This document shows positions 18,312 to 26,717 of a DNA stretch of 64,000 nt, piece after piece. The first letter of the stretch is position 1. Every line of letters starts with the position of its first letter. The notes under the pieces were generated by a model. The model had not been told where the DNA came from. It did not search any database and saw only the letters and a list, made by a program, of their open reading frames with translations. A program made the position numbers and the translations under genes. Origin of the DNA: Thioflexithrix psekupsensis (GTDB lineage: Bacteria > Pseudomonadota > Gammaproteobacteria > Beggiatoales > Beggiatoaceae); assembly GCF_002149925.1 (NCBI RefSeq), contig NZ_MSLT01000023.1, positions 496,001-560,000 on the forward strand, in the 5' to 3' direction.

Positions 18312-18917
18312 TTACAATTCAGAGGCATGTTGTGCCAAATAGCTGGCCACACCTTCGGGCGAATCTTTCATGCCGGGCGCGCCTTTTTTCCAACCTGCGG
18401 GGCAAACTTCGCCATTTTCTTCAAAGAACTGCAACGCATCAACCACACGCAACATCTCGTCAATATCGCGCCCTAAAGGCAAATCATTCACCACTTGGTG
18501 GCGCACGACACCCGCTTTATCAATTAAAAATGAAGCGCGATAAGCCACCGCACCATCTGGCGTTTCAATGCCATAAGATTTGGCGATATTGTGCGTTAAA
18601 TCCGCAGCTAAAGTATAACCCACGGGGCCAATGCCACCCTTATCGACAGGAGTATTGCGCCACGCATTATGCGTGTAATGAGAGTCAATAGAAACACCAA
18701 TGACTTCAACATTACGCGCTTTAAAAGCCGCTAAACGTTTATCAAAAGCAATTAATTCTGAAGGACAAACAAAAGTGAAATCTAAAGGATAAAAGAAAAC
18801 CACACCATATTTCCCTTTAATCGCTTCGGAGAGCGTAAATTCATTCACAATCTCGCCCGTTCCTAATACCGCAGGAACAGTAAAATCAGGTGCTGCACGT
18901 CCGACTAATACGCCCAT
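18312..18917 (-). CDS. 2-Cys peroxiredoxin (AhpC/Prx1 type)
   Basis: A 201-residue thiol peroxidase that reduces hydrogen peroxide, organic peroxides or peroxynitrite. The peroxidatic cysteine is in FTFVCPSE, and the resolving cysteine in EVCPAGW close to the C-terminus, as in typical dimeric 2-Cys enzymes. The family YF-type C-terminal helix is replaced by a tail ending SYLAQHASEL. I choose the start at MGVLVGRAAPDF because family members begin there; a 23-codon in-frame extension upstream has no family match and no better ribosome site. The reductant, AhpF or thioredoxin, is not encoded nearby. Confidence 0.9.
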   Translation of the reverse strand: MGVLVGRAAPDFTVPAVLGTGEIVNEFTLSEAIKGKYGVVFFYPLDFTFVCPSELIAFDKRLAAFKARNVEVIGVSIDSHYTHNAWRNTPVDKGGIGPVGYTLAADLTHNIAKSYGIETPDGAVAYRASFLIDKAGVVRHQVVNDLPLGRDIDEMLRVVDALQFFEENGEVCPAGWKKGAPGMKDSPEGVASYLAQHASEL

Positions 18918-18992
18918 AGTAGATTTCTTAAAAAGTGCTGTAAATAAAGATAAATCACTTGGATAATATCGATGTCGATACTCCATTATTGA

Positions 18993-19035
18993 TTGATTTT
19001 AATAACCGTCTGATTAAGACGGCGATTAAAATCAA
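18993..19035 (-). terminator. Long hairpin after the SPFH gene
   Basis: Two stacked stems, TTGATTTTAAT/ATTAAAATCAA and CCGTC/GACGG, form a strong hairpin downstream of the SPFH-GYF gene and upstream of the peroxiredoxin gene. A U-tract is poor, so it may act partly as an mRNA end-stabiliser. Confidence 0.6.
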
Positions 19036-19075
19036 ATTCGGCTTTGATTTTAAAGAAAGCAATCTAAAAAATCAA

Positions 19076-20221
19076 CTAAAAAGCGCGGGGTGGAATCGGT
19101 GGTGGCATTGTGCCGCCAAATAAGCTGCTTAATTCGGAAACTTGAGCCGCAGCTTGCCATTGTGCCATTCCTTGTTTCCACACCAAAGTTTCACAGTTAA
19201 TTTGTCCCGATTGCACATATTGCCGTAATGTTTCTAAAGGATAAGGCCCATGGGTTTGCCCATTCAAAGCCACGTGAAACTGCGCTTGTCCGGGCAACGG
19301 CGGCGGTGCGGACGAGGCAGCCGGCGGCGCATTAAGGCTGTTATTTAATTGATTCCCCATTGCCACTCCCATCGCCATTTCTACACCTGTATGAGCTAGA
19401 CTATTTCCACCTGAATTCTCAGCCATTTTACCCATGGCTTCAGCCGCTTGATATTGCGCATATTGATTTAAATTACCTAAAATACCCATACTACTGCGTT
19501 TATCTAAGGCTTTCTCAACTTCAGGCGGCAAAGTAATGCTGCTAATTAATAACTGCGTTAATTCCAAACCATATTCAAGGAAATTAGCCTGAATGCGCTG
19601 CATCACAAATTGCCCTAATTCAGAATAATTGGCCGCTAAATCTAACACAGGAATGCGACTTTCTCCCAACACATCGGTAAATCGACTGACAATCATATTG
19701 CGCAATTCATCAGAAATATTTTGAGTCGTAAAATGGGCATGTGTCCCCACCACTTCCCGCAAAAATTTGATAGCATCCTTAATGCGTAAAGTATAATGAC
19801 CAAAAGCCCGCAAACGCACGGGGCCAAATTCTGGATCGCGCAACATAATGGGGTTAGGTGTTCCCCATTTCTGATTGGTTAAACGAGTGGTATTAAAAAA
19901 ATAAACTTCGGCTTTAAAAGGACTTTCAAAACCATATTTCCAGCCTTGTAATTTAGATAAAACCGGCAAATTTTTGGTTTCTAAAGTATAAGTACCGGGT
20001 TCAAACACATCCGCAGGCTCAAAAATTTCCATATCAATGTGACGATGAGCGCGCCCTTCATTCACAAAAACAGCGACTTGCCCTTCACGCACCACCAATT
20101 TAGCCCCATGTTTAATTTCGTTATCACTGCGCGGATAACGATACACCATGACATCTTGTTCATTACTCGTCCATTCAATGATGTCAATAAATTCATTTTT
20201 TATCGCATTCCAAAAAGGCAT
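19076..20221 (-). CDS. SPFH-domain protein with C-terminal GYF_2 domain
   Basis: An approximately 381-residue protein. The N-terminal two thirds is an SPFH/Band 7-like domain of the virion-core-protein (YdjI) type: EHD-like start EWTSNEQDVMVYRYP, then VREGQVAVFVNEGR and the long helical region of SPFH proteins. A low-complexity Ala/Pro linker (about 300-315) follows. The last 60 residues are a GYF_2 domain (FHVALNGQTHGPYPLETL and TLVWKQGMAQWQAA), a peptide-binding module. No transmembrane segment is evident. I prefer the second ATG, well spaced from GAGGA. Function is unknown; such proteins may scaffold membranes. Confidence 0.8.
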   Translation of the reverse strand: MPFWNAIKNEFIDIIEWTSNEQDVMVYRYPRSDNEIKHGAKLVVREGQVAVFVNEGRAHRHIDMEIFEPADVFEPGTYTLETKNLPVLSKLQGWKYGFESPFKAEVYFFNTTRLTNQKWGTPNPIMLRDPEFGPVRLRAFGHYTLRIKDAIKFLREVVGTHAHFTTQNISDELRNMIVSRFTDVLGESRIPVLDLAANYSELGQFVMQRIQANFLEYGLELTQLLISSITLPPEVEKALDKRSSMGILGNLNQYAQYQAAEAMGKMAENSGGNSLAHTGVEMAMGVAMGNQLNNSLNAPPAASSAPPPLPGQAQFHVALNGQTHGPYPLETLRQYVQSGQINCETLVWKQGMAQWQAAAQVSELSSLFGGTMPPPIPPRAF

Positions 20222-20315
20222 GATCATTTCCTCAAACGTTGCGCCATGTTGCCTGCCAATGTGGTGATGTGTTAGCGCAATTCCAATGGGGAGACGTTAA
20301 AACAAATTTTCAGTG

Positions 20316-21113
20316 CTAATGCCCACACCACACGGGCGCACGTTTCTCCGCAAATGCCGTTAATCCTTCTTTTGCATCCGCCGTGAGCATATTATTGGCC
20401 ATGACCGTGCTGGCTTGTTGATAAGCTGCGGTTAAAGGCATTTCTAATTGCTGATAAAATAATTGCTTACCCATTTTAATTGCAATTGCTGATTTAACGA
20501 GAATAGATTGAACAAAATACTGTGTGGCTTCATCTAATTGTTCGGCAGAAACCACGCGATTTAACAAACCATAATCCAAAGCCGTTTGCGCATCAATAAA
20601 ATCTCCTGTTAAAAGCAATTCCATGGCTTGTTTCCGTCCTAAATTGCGACTTATTGGCACCGCAGGCGTGGCGCAAAATAACCCCACATTAATCCCAGAA
20701 GTGGCAAATTTAGCCGTATCCACCGCCACCGCCAAATCACACGCCGCCACCAATTGGCAACCAGCCGCAGTGGCTAATCCTTGCACTTTAGCAATCACCG
20801 GCTGTGGCAATTGGTTAATCATGAGCATCACTTGCGAACAATGATTAAATAAATTTTGGCAAAAATCTAACGTGGCATTTTGCCGCATTTCTTTTAAATC
20901 ATGCCCCGCACAAAACGCCTTTCCTTTCGCCGCTAATACCACCACACGAATAGATTCATCAGTCGCAATTCGCGCCAATTCCGTTTCTAACGCGCTCAAC
21001 ATGGCATCCGATAAGGCATTATATTGTTGCGGCCGATTCAGCGTTAACAGTGCAACGCCTTCGCTTTGTTCACATAACACATAAGGCGTGTTATTGTCAC
21101 TTATTTCTGTCAT
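20316..21113 (-). CDS. Enoyl-CoA hydratase/isomerase family protein
   Basis: A 265-residue crotonase-fold enzyme. The oxyanion-hole segments are visible: AAKGKAFCAGHDLKEM and the following KVQGLATAAGCQLVAACDLAVA. In the second, the usual catalytic glutamate position after GC reads Gln, so hydration activity is uncertain. The gene follows the acyl-CoA synthetase by 12 bases, has an AAGGAG ribosome site, and is clearly in the same operon. The pair suggests fatty-acid or organic-acid degradation through CoA thioesters. Isomerase or dehalogenase-like relatives cannot be excluded. Confidence 0.82.
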   Translation of the reverse strand: MTEISDNNTPYVLCEQSEGVALLTLNRPQQYNALSDAMLSALETELARIATDESIRVVVLAAKGKAFCAGHDLKEMRQNATLDFCQNLFNHCSQVMLMINQLPQPVIAKVQGLATAAGCQLVAACDLAVAVDTAKFATSGINVGLFCATPAVPISRNLGRKQAMELLLTGDFIDAQTALDYGLLNRVVSAEQLDEATQYFVQSILVKSAIAIKMGKQLFYQQLEMPLTAAYQQASTVMANNMLTADAKEGLTAFAEKRAPVWCGH

Positions 21114-21125
21114 AAAATACTCCTT

Positions 21126-22754
21126 TTATTCGGCTTTTTTCGCCTGTTCTCTTAACAAGAATTTTTGAATTTTTCCAGTTGATGTTTTGGGCAAATGGCT
21201 AAAAACAATATGGCGTGGAATTTTAAAATGCGCCATTTGTTGGCGACAAAAATCAATTAACTCTTCCTCAGTCACTGATTGACCTTCTTTTAACGTCACA
21301 AAAGCGCAGGGTGTTTCTCCCCATTTCTCATCAGGTTTAGCCACCACAGCCGCTTCTAATACCGCAGGATGACGGTATAAAACATCTTCTACTTCAATGG
21401 TAGAAATATTTTCTCCACCTGAAATAATAATGTCTTTAGAACGGTCTTTAATTTCCACATAACCATCCTCGTGCATGACCGCTAAATCACCGCTATGAAA
21501 CCAACCTCCCATAAAGGCTTGTTCCGTCGCTCTGGGATTTTTCAAATAACCCATCATGACATTATTTCCTCGCATAAAAATTTCACCCATCATTTGCCCG
21601 TCGGGATTTACAGGTTCTAAAGTATGCGGATCGGCTACCATTAAGCCTTCCAATACATGATTTCTCACGCCTTGACGAGCATTTAAACGCGAGCGCGTGG
21701 TGGAATCCAATGTGTCCCATTCTCGATGCCAATCGCAAATCACACTGGGGCCATAAGTCTCTGTTAAACCATAAACATGCGTGATTTTAAAACCATTGCG
21801 CTCCATCGCTTCTAAAATAGCCGCAGGTGGCGCAGCTCCTGCAATAAAACCGTGAACCATATGCGTTTTTTTAGCCCGCACGGATTCGGGTGCATTTAAC
21901 AATAAATTATGCACAATTGGCGCGCCACAAAAATGCGTTACTTTCTCTTGTACAATAATGTCATAAATCAAAATGGGATCAATTTTTCTTAAACAAACAT
22001 TAGTCCCCACTGCCGCGGCCATTGTCCAAGGAAAACACCAACCATTACAATGAAACATAGGCAATGTCCATAAATAAACCGTATGTTTTGGTAATTCCCA
22101 ATCCATCATATTGCTAATGGCATTTAAATATGCACCGCGATGATGATAAACCACGCCTTTAGGATTTCCCGTGGTGCCAGAAGTATAATTTAACGTCATC
22201 GCCTGCCATTCATCTTCAGGCAATTGCCATGCGAAATCAGGATCACCTTCTTCTAAGAAAGCCTCATAATTAATTTCGCCTAAAATATCATTTTGATAAG
22301 ACGCTTGTTCATCGATAATATCAATCACTAAAATAGGACGCGATAACAGTTTTAATGCACTTTCAATAATGGGAAAAAATTCAGTATCCGTGATTAATAC
22401 TTTTGCCTCACTGTGATCTAACATAAAAGCGATCATTTTTGCATCTAAACGGGTATTTAACGAATTCAATACCGCACCGATCATTGGAATGGCAAAATGC
22501 GCTTCATACATCGCAGGAATATTAGGCGACATAATCGCCACCGTATCTCCCTTGCCAATACCACGCCGTTGTAAAGCAGAAGCAAAACGTTTAATACGAC
22601 GATAAGTATCTTGCCAAGAATAGCGTAATTGGCCATAAATTAACGCCCATTCTTGGGGATAAATATAAGCCGCTCGTTCTAAGAAAGATAAGGGAGAAAG
22701 TGGGACATAATTGGCATTATTTTTATCCAGTCCTGTTAAATAAGGGTTGGACAT
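21126..22754 (-). CDS. AMP-forming acyl-CoA synthetase
   Basis: A 542-residue member of the adenylate-forming ligase family that activates a carboxylic acid with ATP and joins it to coenzyme A. The ATP-binding motif TLNYTSGTTGNPKGVVYHH, the second motif HVYGLTETYGPS, the GWFHSGDLAVMHEDGYVEIKDRSKD hinge region and the C-terminal catalytic Lys in KTSTGKIQKF are all intact. Similarity is to the medium/long-chain group (AlkK/FadK-like), so a fatty acid substrate is probable. A near-consensus promoter lies just upstream, and the enoyl-CoA hydratase is the second gene of the operon. Confidence 0.9.
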   Translation of the reverse strand: MSNPYLTGLDKNNANYVPLSPLSFLERAAYIYPQEWALIYGQLRYSWQDTYRRIKRFASALQRRGIGKGDTVAIMSPNIPAMYEAHFAIPMIGAVLNSLNTRLDAKMIAFMLDHSEAKVLITDTEFFPIIESALKLLSRPILVIDIIDEQASYQNDILGEINYEAFLEEGDPDFAWQLPEDEWQAMTLNYTSGTTGNPKGVVYHHRGAYLNAISNMMDWELPKHTVYLWTLPMFHCNGWCFPWTMAAAVGTNVCLRKIDPILIYDIIVQEKVTHFCGAPIVHNLLLNAPESVRAKKTHMVHGFIAGAAPPAAILEAMERNGFKITHVYGLTETYGPSVICDWHREWDTLDSTTRSRLNARQGVRNHVLEGLMVADPHTLEPVNPDGQMMGEIFMRGNNVMMGYLKNPRATEQAFMGGWFHSGDLAVMHEDGYVEIKDRSKDIIISGGENISTIEVEDVLYRHPAVLEAAVVAKPDEKWGETPCAFVTLKEGQSVTEEELIDFCRQQMAHFKIPRHIVFSHLPKTSTGKIQKFLLREQAKKAE

Positions 22755-22775
22755 TATGGACTCCTTTGGTTGTGA

Positions 22776-22804
22776 TGTATACTGTATTATTTTTTACATT
22801 TCAA
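22776..22804 (-). promoter_or_regulatory. Sigma-70 type promoter of the acyl-CoA synthetase operon
   Basis: On the minus strand TTGAAA and TATACA are spaced by exactly 17 bases, with the -10 ending 22 bases before the synthetase start. It lies in the spacer after the queC stop, so the lipid operon has its own promoter. Confidence 0.65.
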
Positions 22805-22827
22805 TGGCTATCAAGATGCGCTATACG

Positions 22828-23517
22828 CTACACATACCTTGTCGGATCAACCACTTGCGCTTGCGCAAAACCATCGCGGCGCAAACGACAAGCATCGCAT
22901 TGACCGCAAGCCTCGCCTTGTTCATTGGCTTGATAACAAGACACCGTTAAAGCGTAATTAACGCCTAATTGCACACCATGGCGAATAATTTCATGTTTAT
23001 GCCAATGCAATAATGGCGCGTGAATATGAAAAGATTCGCCCATGACACCTGCTTTTGTGGCCACATTCGCCAATTGCTCGAATTGGCGAATAAAAGCCGG
23101 CCGACAATCGGGATAACCCGAATAATCCATCGCATTGACACCGATAAAAATATCCCGCGCCCCCAAGACCTCCGCCCAACCCAAAGCCAAGGCTAAAAAA
23201 ACCGTGTTGCGTGCAGGCACGTAAGTGACTGGAATCTCTGAAGTTAAGCCCGTTATCGGCACGGCAATACCCGCATCCGTCAAGGCAGAACCACCAATGC
23301 AGTCTAAATTTAAGTGAATCACCTTATGATCGCAAACCGCAAAATGTTCAGCAATTCGCTGCGCTGCCGCAATTTCCGCACAATGACGCTGTCCATAATT
23401 AAAACTCAACGTATAGCAATCATAATCTTGCTGCTGCGCCATCGCCAAAATCGTCGCTGAATCCAAACCGCCAGAAAGCAAAATCACCGCTTTTTTGCGC
23501 AAAATAGAACTATTCAT
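22828..23517 (-). CDS. queC: 7-cyano-7-deazaguanine (preQ0) synthase
   Basis: QueC makes preQ0 from carboxy-deazaguanine, ATP and ammonia, in the queuosine tRNA-modification pathway. The 229-residue protein has the PP-loop ATP-binding motif [10 protein letters not shown] and the zinc-binding cysteines in [11 protein letters not shown] with an earlier Cys in SCYQANEQ. The start overlaps the ttcA stop; the ATG is used rather than an in-frame site 63 bases earlier that lies wholly within ttcA. The neighbour ttcA is a second tRNA-modification gene, so the run has a tRNA-maturation theme. No other queuosine genes are in the window. Confidence 0.93.
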   Translation of the reverse strand: MNSSILRKKAVILLSGGLDSATILAMAQQQDYDCYTLSFNYGQRHCAEIAAAQRIAEHFAVCDHKVIHLNLDCIGGSALTDAGIAVPITGLTSEIPVTYVPARNTVFLALALGWAEVLGARDIFIGVNAMDYSGYPDCRPAFIRQFEQLANVATKAGVMGESFHIHAPLLHWHKHEIIRHGVQLGVNYALTVSCYQANEQGEACGQCDACRLRRDGFAQAQVVDPTRYV

Positions 23518-24301
23518 GAGCTTCCTCTTGTTGCCGCACCGCTTTCCCGAAAGGTTTAGCGGGAATAATTGACTTTTCATCCATTAAAGGGCGTAAAGTG
23601 TGCAATAAATTGCGAAATAAATGCGGATAAAGCCTTTCTTGCTGTGCCAATAAGGTTTTCATCTGAGCGCGTCCGGTGGGTTTAGTAAAACAAGCAGGAC
23701 AATTGTCTGGAACAACCGGCAATTGCGCCGCTTTGGCAAATTCTGCCGTTTGTCGTTCGCGCACGTAAACCAACGGACGAATCACGTGTAAATCTCCCGT
23801 ATCAATCTGATAACAGGCTTTCATTGTATTCAAACGCCCCCCGTGAAAAGCAGACATCAGAAAACTTTCTGCTAAATCATCAAGATGTTGCGCTAAAACC
23901 AAGGTATTGTAACCATTTTGGCGCGCTGTGGTGTACATAATCCCGCGTTTCATGCGCGCACAATACGCACAAAAAGAATCACCTTTTAAATGCTGTTGTG
24001 CCTCATCCATAATCGGTTGCGTGCGATAAAAATAAGGTATATTTAAATCGGCTAAATAAGGTTTTAATACCGAAGGATCAAAGCCCGGTATTAATGGATC
24101 AACAGTAATTGCCGCAATATCAAAATGAATAGGCGCGTGTTGTTGCAAATGAATTAAAATTTGCAATAAAGCCAGCGAATCTTTACCGCCCGATAAACCC
24201 AATAATAAGCGATCATGGGCTTTAATCATTTGATAATCGGCAATCGCCCGGCCAACGGATCGTAAAAGAGATTTAGGCGGTTTCGCAGGGGAATAAGTCA
24301 T
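23510..24301 (-). CDS. ttcA: tRNA 2-thiocytidine biosynthesis protein
   Basis: TtcA thiolates cytidine 32 of certain tRNAs using an iron-sulfur cluster. The 263-residue protein shows the PP-loop motif [17 protein letters not shown] and the two CxxC motifs CAYCAR and CPACF that hold the cluster. Length agrees with the short TtcA class. The gene is separated by only 4 bases from the TPR gene upstream and overlaps queC downstream. Identification is secure. Confidence 0.93.
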   Translation of the reverse strand: MTYSPAKPPKSLLRSVGRAIADYQMIKAHDRLLLGLSGGKDSLALLQILIHLQQHAPIHFDIAAITVDPLIPGFDPSVLKPYLADLNIPYFYRTQPIMDEAQQHLKGDSFCAYCARMKRGIMYTTARQNGYNTLVLAQHLDDLAESFLMSAFHGGRLNTMKACYQIDTGDLHVIRPLVYVRERQTAEFAKAAQLPVVPDNCPACFTKPTGRAQMKTLLAQQERLYPHLFRNLLHTLRPLMDEKSIIPAKPFGKAVRQQEEAHE

Positions 24302-24305
24302 AGTG

Positions 24306-24644
24306 TTATACTGAATGGCTGGGATCGTTTTTTTGTAAGCGTTTTAAAAACACCCGCATTTCTTTTTCGGCTTGCTTATCGCCTTTTTGCTGTGCGACAA
24401 GAAGACCTTGTTCATACGCGGCAATCGCTTGATCGGTGAGTTGTTGTGCCGCTAAAGCCTTAGCGTAATGCTTCCAAGCGGCTGAATATAAAGGGTCTAA
24501 AGCCACACAACGCGCTAAATGCAGCGCGGCATTGGCGTAATCTTCTTGTTGTAAATAAGCCGTGCCGAGACTAAAACGTAATAACGCATTGTCTTGTCCG
24601 CGAGCCAGCATATTTTCTAAGTTATTGATTAAATTTGGGTTCAT
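24306..24644 (-). CDS. Small TPR-repeat protein
   Basis: A 112-residue cytosolic protein composed of about two and a half tetratricopeptide repeats (ALLRFSLGTAYLQQEDYANA, then AWKHYAKALAAQQLTDQAIAAYEQGL) and a charged C-terminal helix. TPR repeats mediate protein contacts; a partner is not evident. Its start overlaps the L,D-transpeptidase stop by four bases, and ttcA follows 4 bases later, so it is co-translated within the operon. Similar small TPR proteins are common next to these genes in gammaproteobacteria. Function is unknown. Confidence 0.8.
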   Translation of the reverse strand: MNPNLINNLENMLARGQDNALLRFSLGTAYLQQEDYANAALHLARCVALDPLYSAAWKHYAKALAAQQLTDQAIAAYEQGLLVAQQKGDKQAEKEMRVFLKRLQKNDPSHSV

Positions 24645-25120
24645 TCAATCCAGACTCGTGTACCGATAGAAACTTGAGCAAACAGGGCGATCAACGGCGT
24701 ATTGTGCAATCGAATACATCCATGTGAACGCGCAATGCCCATTGGCTCGCTGTCGGGCGTGCCGTGTAGATAAATATAGCGGCGTAACGTATCCACCTCG
24801 CCATAACGGTTATAACCGGGCTGCAAACCGCCCAGCCAAAGAATTCGCGTCAAAATCCAATCGCGCTGAGGATATTGTGCGGCTAATTCGGGGGTGTAAA
24901 TTTCTCCCGTAAAGCGTCGCCCAATAAAAACACTATTCAGCGGACAATCGCGGCCAATCTTCGCCTTAATCACATGCCAACCGCGAGGTGTGCAACCGCT
25001 GCCTTTTTTCTCACCTGCGCCATTTAATCCACTGGAGATTAAACTGTGAAATAACACTTGATGATTATCGATTAAGTGCAATTGTTGCGTTGCTAATTCA
25101 ATATGCAAATAAGCCGTCAT
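24641..25120 (-). CDS. L,D-transpeptidase (YkuD domain), short form
   Basis: A 159-residue protein consisting almost wholly of a YkuD catalytic domain, which forms or cuts L,D-peptide links in peptidoglycan. The catalytic motif is complete: HGT in YIYLHGTPDSEP, then SHGCIRLHN with the nucleophile at about Cys135. No signal peptide or membrane segment is seen: the protein starts MTAYLHIELATQQLHLID. This fits a recognised class of leaderless YkuD proteins in Proteobacteria, whose site of action is unclear. It lies 6 bases after the globin gene and overlaps the TPR gene, so it belongs to the same operon. Confidence 0.87.
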   Translation of the reverse strand: MTAYLHIELATQQLHLIDNHQVLFHSLISSGLNGAGEKKGSGCTPRGWHVIKAKIGRDCPLNSVFIGRRFTGEIYTPELAAQYPQRDWILTRILWLGGLQPGYNRYGEVDTLRRYIYLHGTPDSEPMGIARSHGCIRLHNTPLIALFAQVSIGTRVWIE

Positions 25121-25126
25121 TGGTTT

Positions 25127-25558
25127 TTATTGTGCTGAGATTTTTAAAACCCGTTCTTTTTCGATTAAAATATCCGCTAAATAAAAATAGGCTTCTTTCC
25201 ACGCATTGACTAATTCATCATTCGCTTCTGCACCTAATACTTCTTTTACCGCTTGCAATAATGAATGCCCCAACATGGGATAATGTCCGGGATGAACATC
25301 CGCAGCCGCGTGACGTTGTGCGATGTCGTCTAAGGCTTGATGCAACACTTCCAATTGATCAATATTATCGCAATAACGAATAATCACCCCTGCCAAACGT
25401 TGGGCTTGTTCGGGAACGGTGCGAGAAAATAAGGGTTGAGTTTGCGGATATTTCTCAAATAAAATCGCATAAGTCCGTTGTGCAATCTCGTGACCGTGGG
25501 CTTGTAATAATGGTACGCTATTTTTAACAATTCGCTGCGTGTTTTCCGATAATGGCAT
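25127..25558 (-). CDS. Single-domain bacterial hemoglobin (Vitreoscilla type)
   Basis: A 143-residue globin that binds heme and probably oxygen or nitric oxide in the cytosol. Compared with Vitreoscilla hemoglobin it has the same length and pattern: Tyr30 at B10, Phe44 at CD1 in QPLF, and proximal His83 in AQRHAAAD, followed by HYPMLGHSLLQAVKEVLG. No flavin reductase domain follows, so it is not a flavohemoglobin. The start is the ATG after AAGGAATCCCTC. An IS630 element ends only 16 bases upstream, separating the gene from ppsR and any earlier promoter. A role in oxygen supply or NO removal is family knowledge. Confidence 0.9.
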   Translation of the reverse strand: MPLSENTQRIVKNSVPLLQAHGHEIAQRTYAILFEKYPQTQPLFSRTVPEQAQRLAGVIIRYCDNIDQLEVLHQALDDIAQRHAAADVHPGHYPMLGHSLLQAVKEVLGAEANDELVNAWKEAYFYLADILIEKERVLKISAQ

Positions 25559-25574
25559 GAGGGATTCCTTGATA

Positions 25575-26705
25575 TACCAAAATTATGTGAGATATAAAAA
25601 CAAATTAAGTTTTAATATCTACCTAGATATTAGGTATAAGATACTGTTTAATTTTATTAAACTTAAACACTTTACCTGACAAAAAGGTCTCAAACATACT
25701 AGTGACTTCTTTAAAGCTTGATAGGCGATGAAAATTCTTTCTGACCCAATTCTTACCTTGAAGCCAAATATCCTCGACTGGATTTTGCTCTGGGGCATTA
25801 GGTGCAAATCTTAATAAACGAACTTTCCATTCTGATTCTGGAAGTCCCCCATTTAATTTCTCTAAATAAGTTCTTAAACCTTCAGAACGATGATAACTTG
25901 CACCATCCCAAATAATCACATGACGGGCTTCTTTATATCTGTAAATGAGCCAGTTAATAAAGTCTATCGTATATTTTGTATCAGCTTTCTTTGCCCTATC
26001 TAAAATAAATTCTCCCGTATAAATATTCACCGCTCCATACCACGTTTGAGAAGTGCGATAATTACTCATCTTTATTGACGTTCTTTCTCCTTTTTTCGAC
26101 CAAACATAACCACAAATATCTCCCCACAACTGATGGCTTTCGTCTTGCATCCAGTACATTACCTCTCCACTTTCTATCTGTTCACGCTCCTTATCTATTA
26201 AATCCTTAATCTCTTTTTTTTTAGCTTCTACTTTTACCTCATCTTTTGCCGAATTCTCTTTGTGTGTCTTCTTATAACTTAAATTCGCTTCTTCTAATAA
26301 TTTAGTATAAGAAGTATTTGAAGAATAGAAAACATCATACTCCTCTTTTAAGTATCTCTTTAGTTCCTCTATTGTTATTGTCTTCTTTTCTTGTATCCAA
26401 TTAATCACATCTTCTCGTTCACGCGGCTTTAAATACCCTGGTGAGCCTTTATACGCTAACTTTAATCCTTCAACCCCTGACGCTAAATAAATGGCTTTCC
26501 ATTTATCCACAAATTGCACACTGACACAACACGCTAAAGCCGCTTCCGCACGCACAAAACCAAGCAAAGACATTCTTACTGCCATCGCTCGCTTCACTTC
26601 TCTCGCTTCACCTGTTGACATTAATTCTTCTAAATCTTCATATCTTTTGTTCATTATTCTCTCCTATTTGAAAAGTATTATTATACGACTCTGAAAAAAT
26701 TGGTA
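25575..26705 (-). mobile_element. IS630-family insertion sequence, copy 1
   Basis: A 1131-base element flanked by TA on both sides, as expected for IS630/Tc1-mariner insertion into TA. Both ends read TACCAA inward; the inverted ends are short and imperfect beyond that. It carries one intact minus-strand transposase gene. A second copy of identical length is at 55421-56551. The insertion lies between the ppsR stop (12 bases away) and the globin start codon (16 bases away), with the transposase reading toward the globin gene. Confidence 0.92.
25623..26654 (-). CDS. IS630-family transposase, copy 1
   Basis: A 343-residue DDE transposase. The N-terminal part holds two helix-turn-helix regions (about 22-60 and 72-125). 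The catalytic triad is seen as Asp171 in YWMQDESHQ, Asp250 in VIIWDGASYH and Glu294 in APEQNPVEDIW, the IS630 pattern. GGAGA precedes the start. The reading frame is intact and no programmed frameshift is needed. Its translation is identical to that of copy 2, while the DNA differs at seven positions within the gene. The element should be capable of moving itself and related short elements with similar ends. Confidence 0.93.
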   Translation of the reverse strand: MNKRYEDLEELMSTGEAREVKRAMAVRMSLLGFVRAEAALACCVSVQFVDKWKAIYLASGVEGLKLAYKGSPGYLKPREREDVINWIQEKKTITIEELKRYLKEEYDVFYSSNTSYTKLLEEANLSYKKTHKENSAKDEVKVEAKKKEIKDLIDKEREQIESGEVMYWMQDESHQLWGDICGYVWSKKGERTSIKMSNYRTSQTWYGAVNIYTGEFILDRAKKADTKYTIDFINWLIYRYKEARHVIIWDGASYHRSEGLRTYLEKLNGGLPESEWKVRLLRFAPNAPEQNPVEDIWLQGKNWVRKNFHRLSSFKEVTSMFETFLSGKVFKFNKIKQYLIPNI

Positions 26706-26717
26706 TAATAAAACAGA

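Noticed and set aside
18918-18986. N-terminal extension of the peroxiredoxin
   Set aside because: The extra 23 residues do not match the family, which starts at MGVLVGR.
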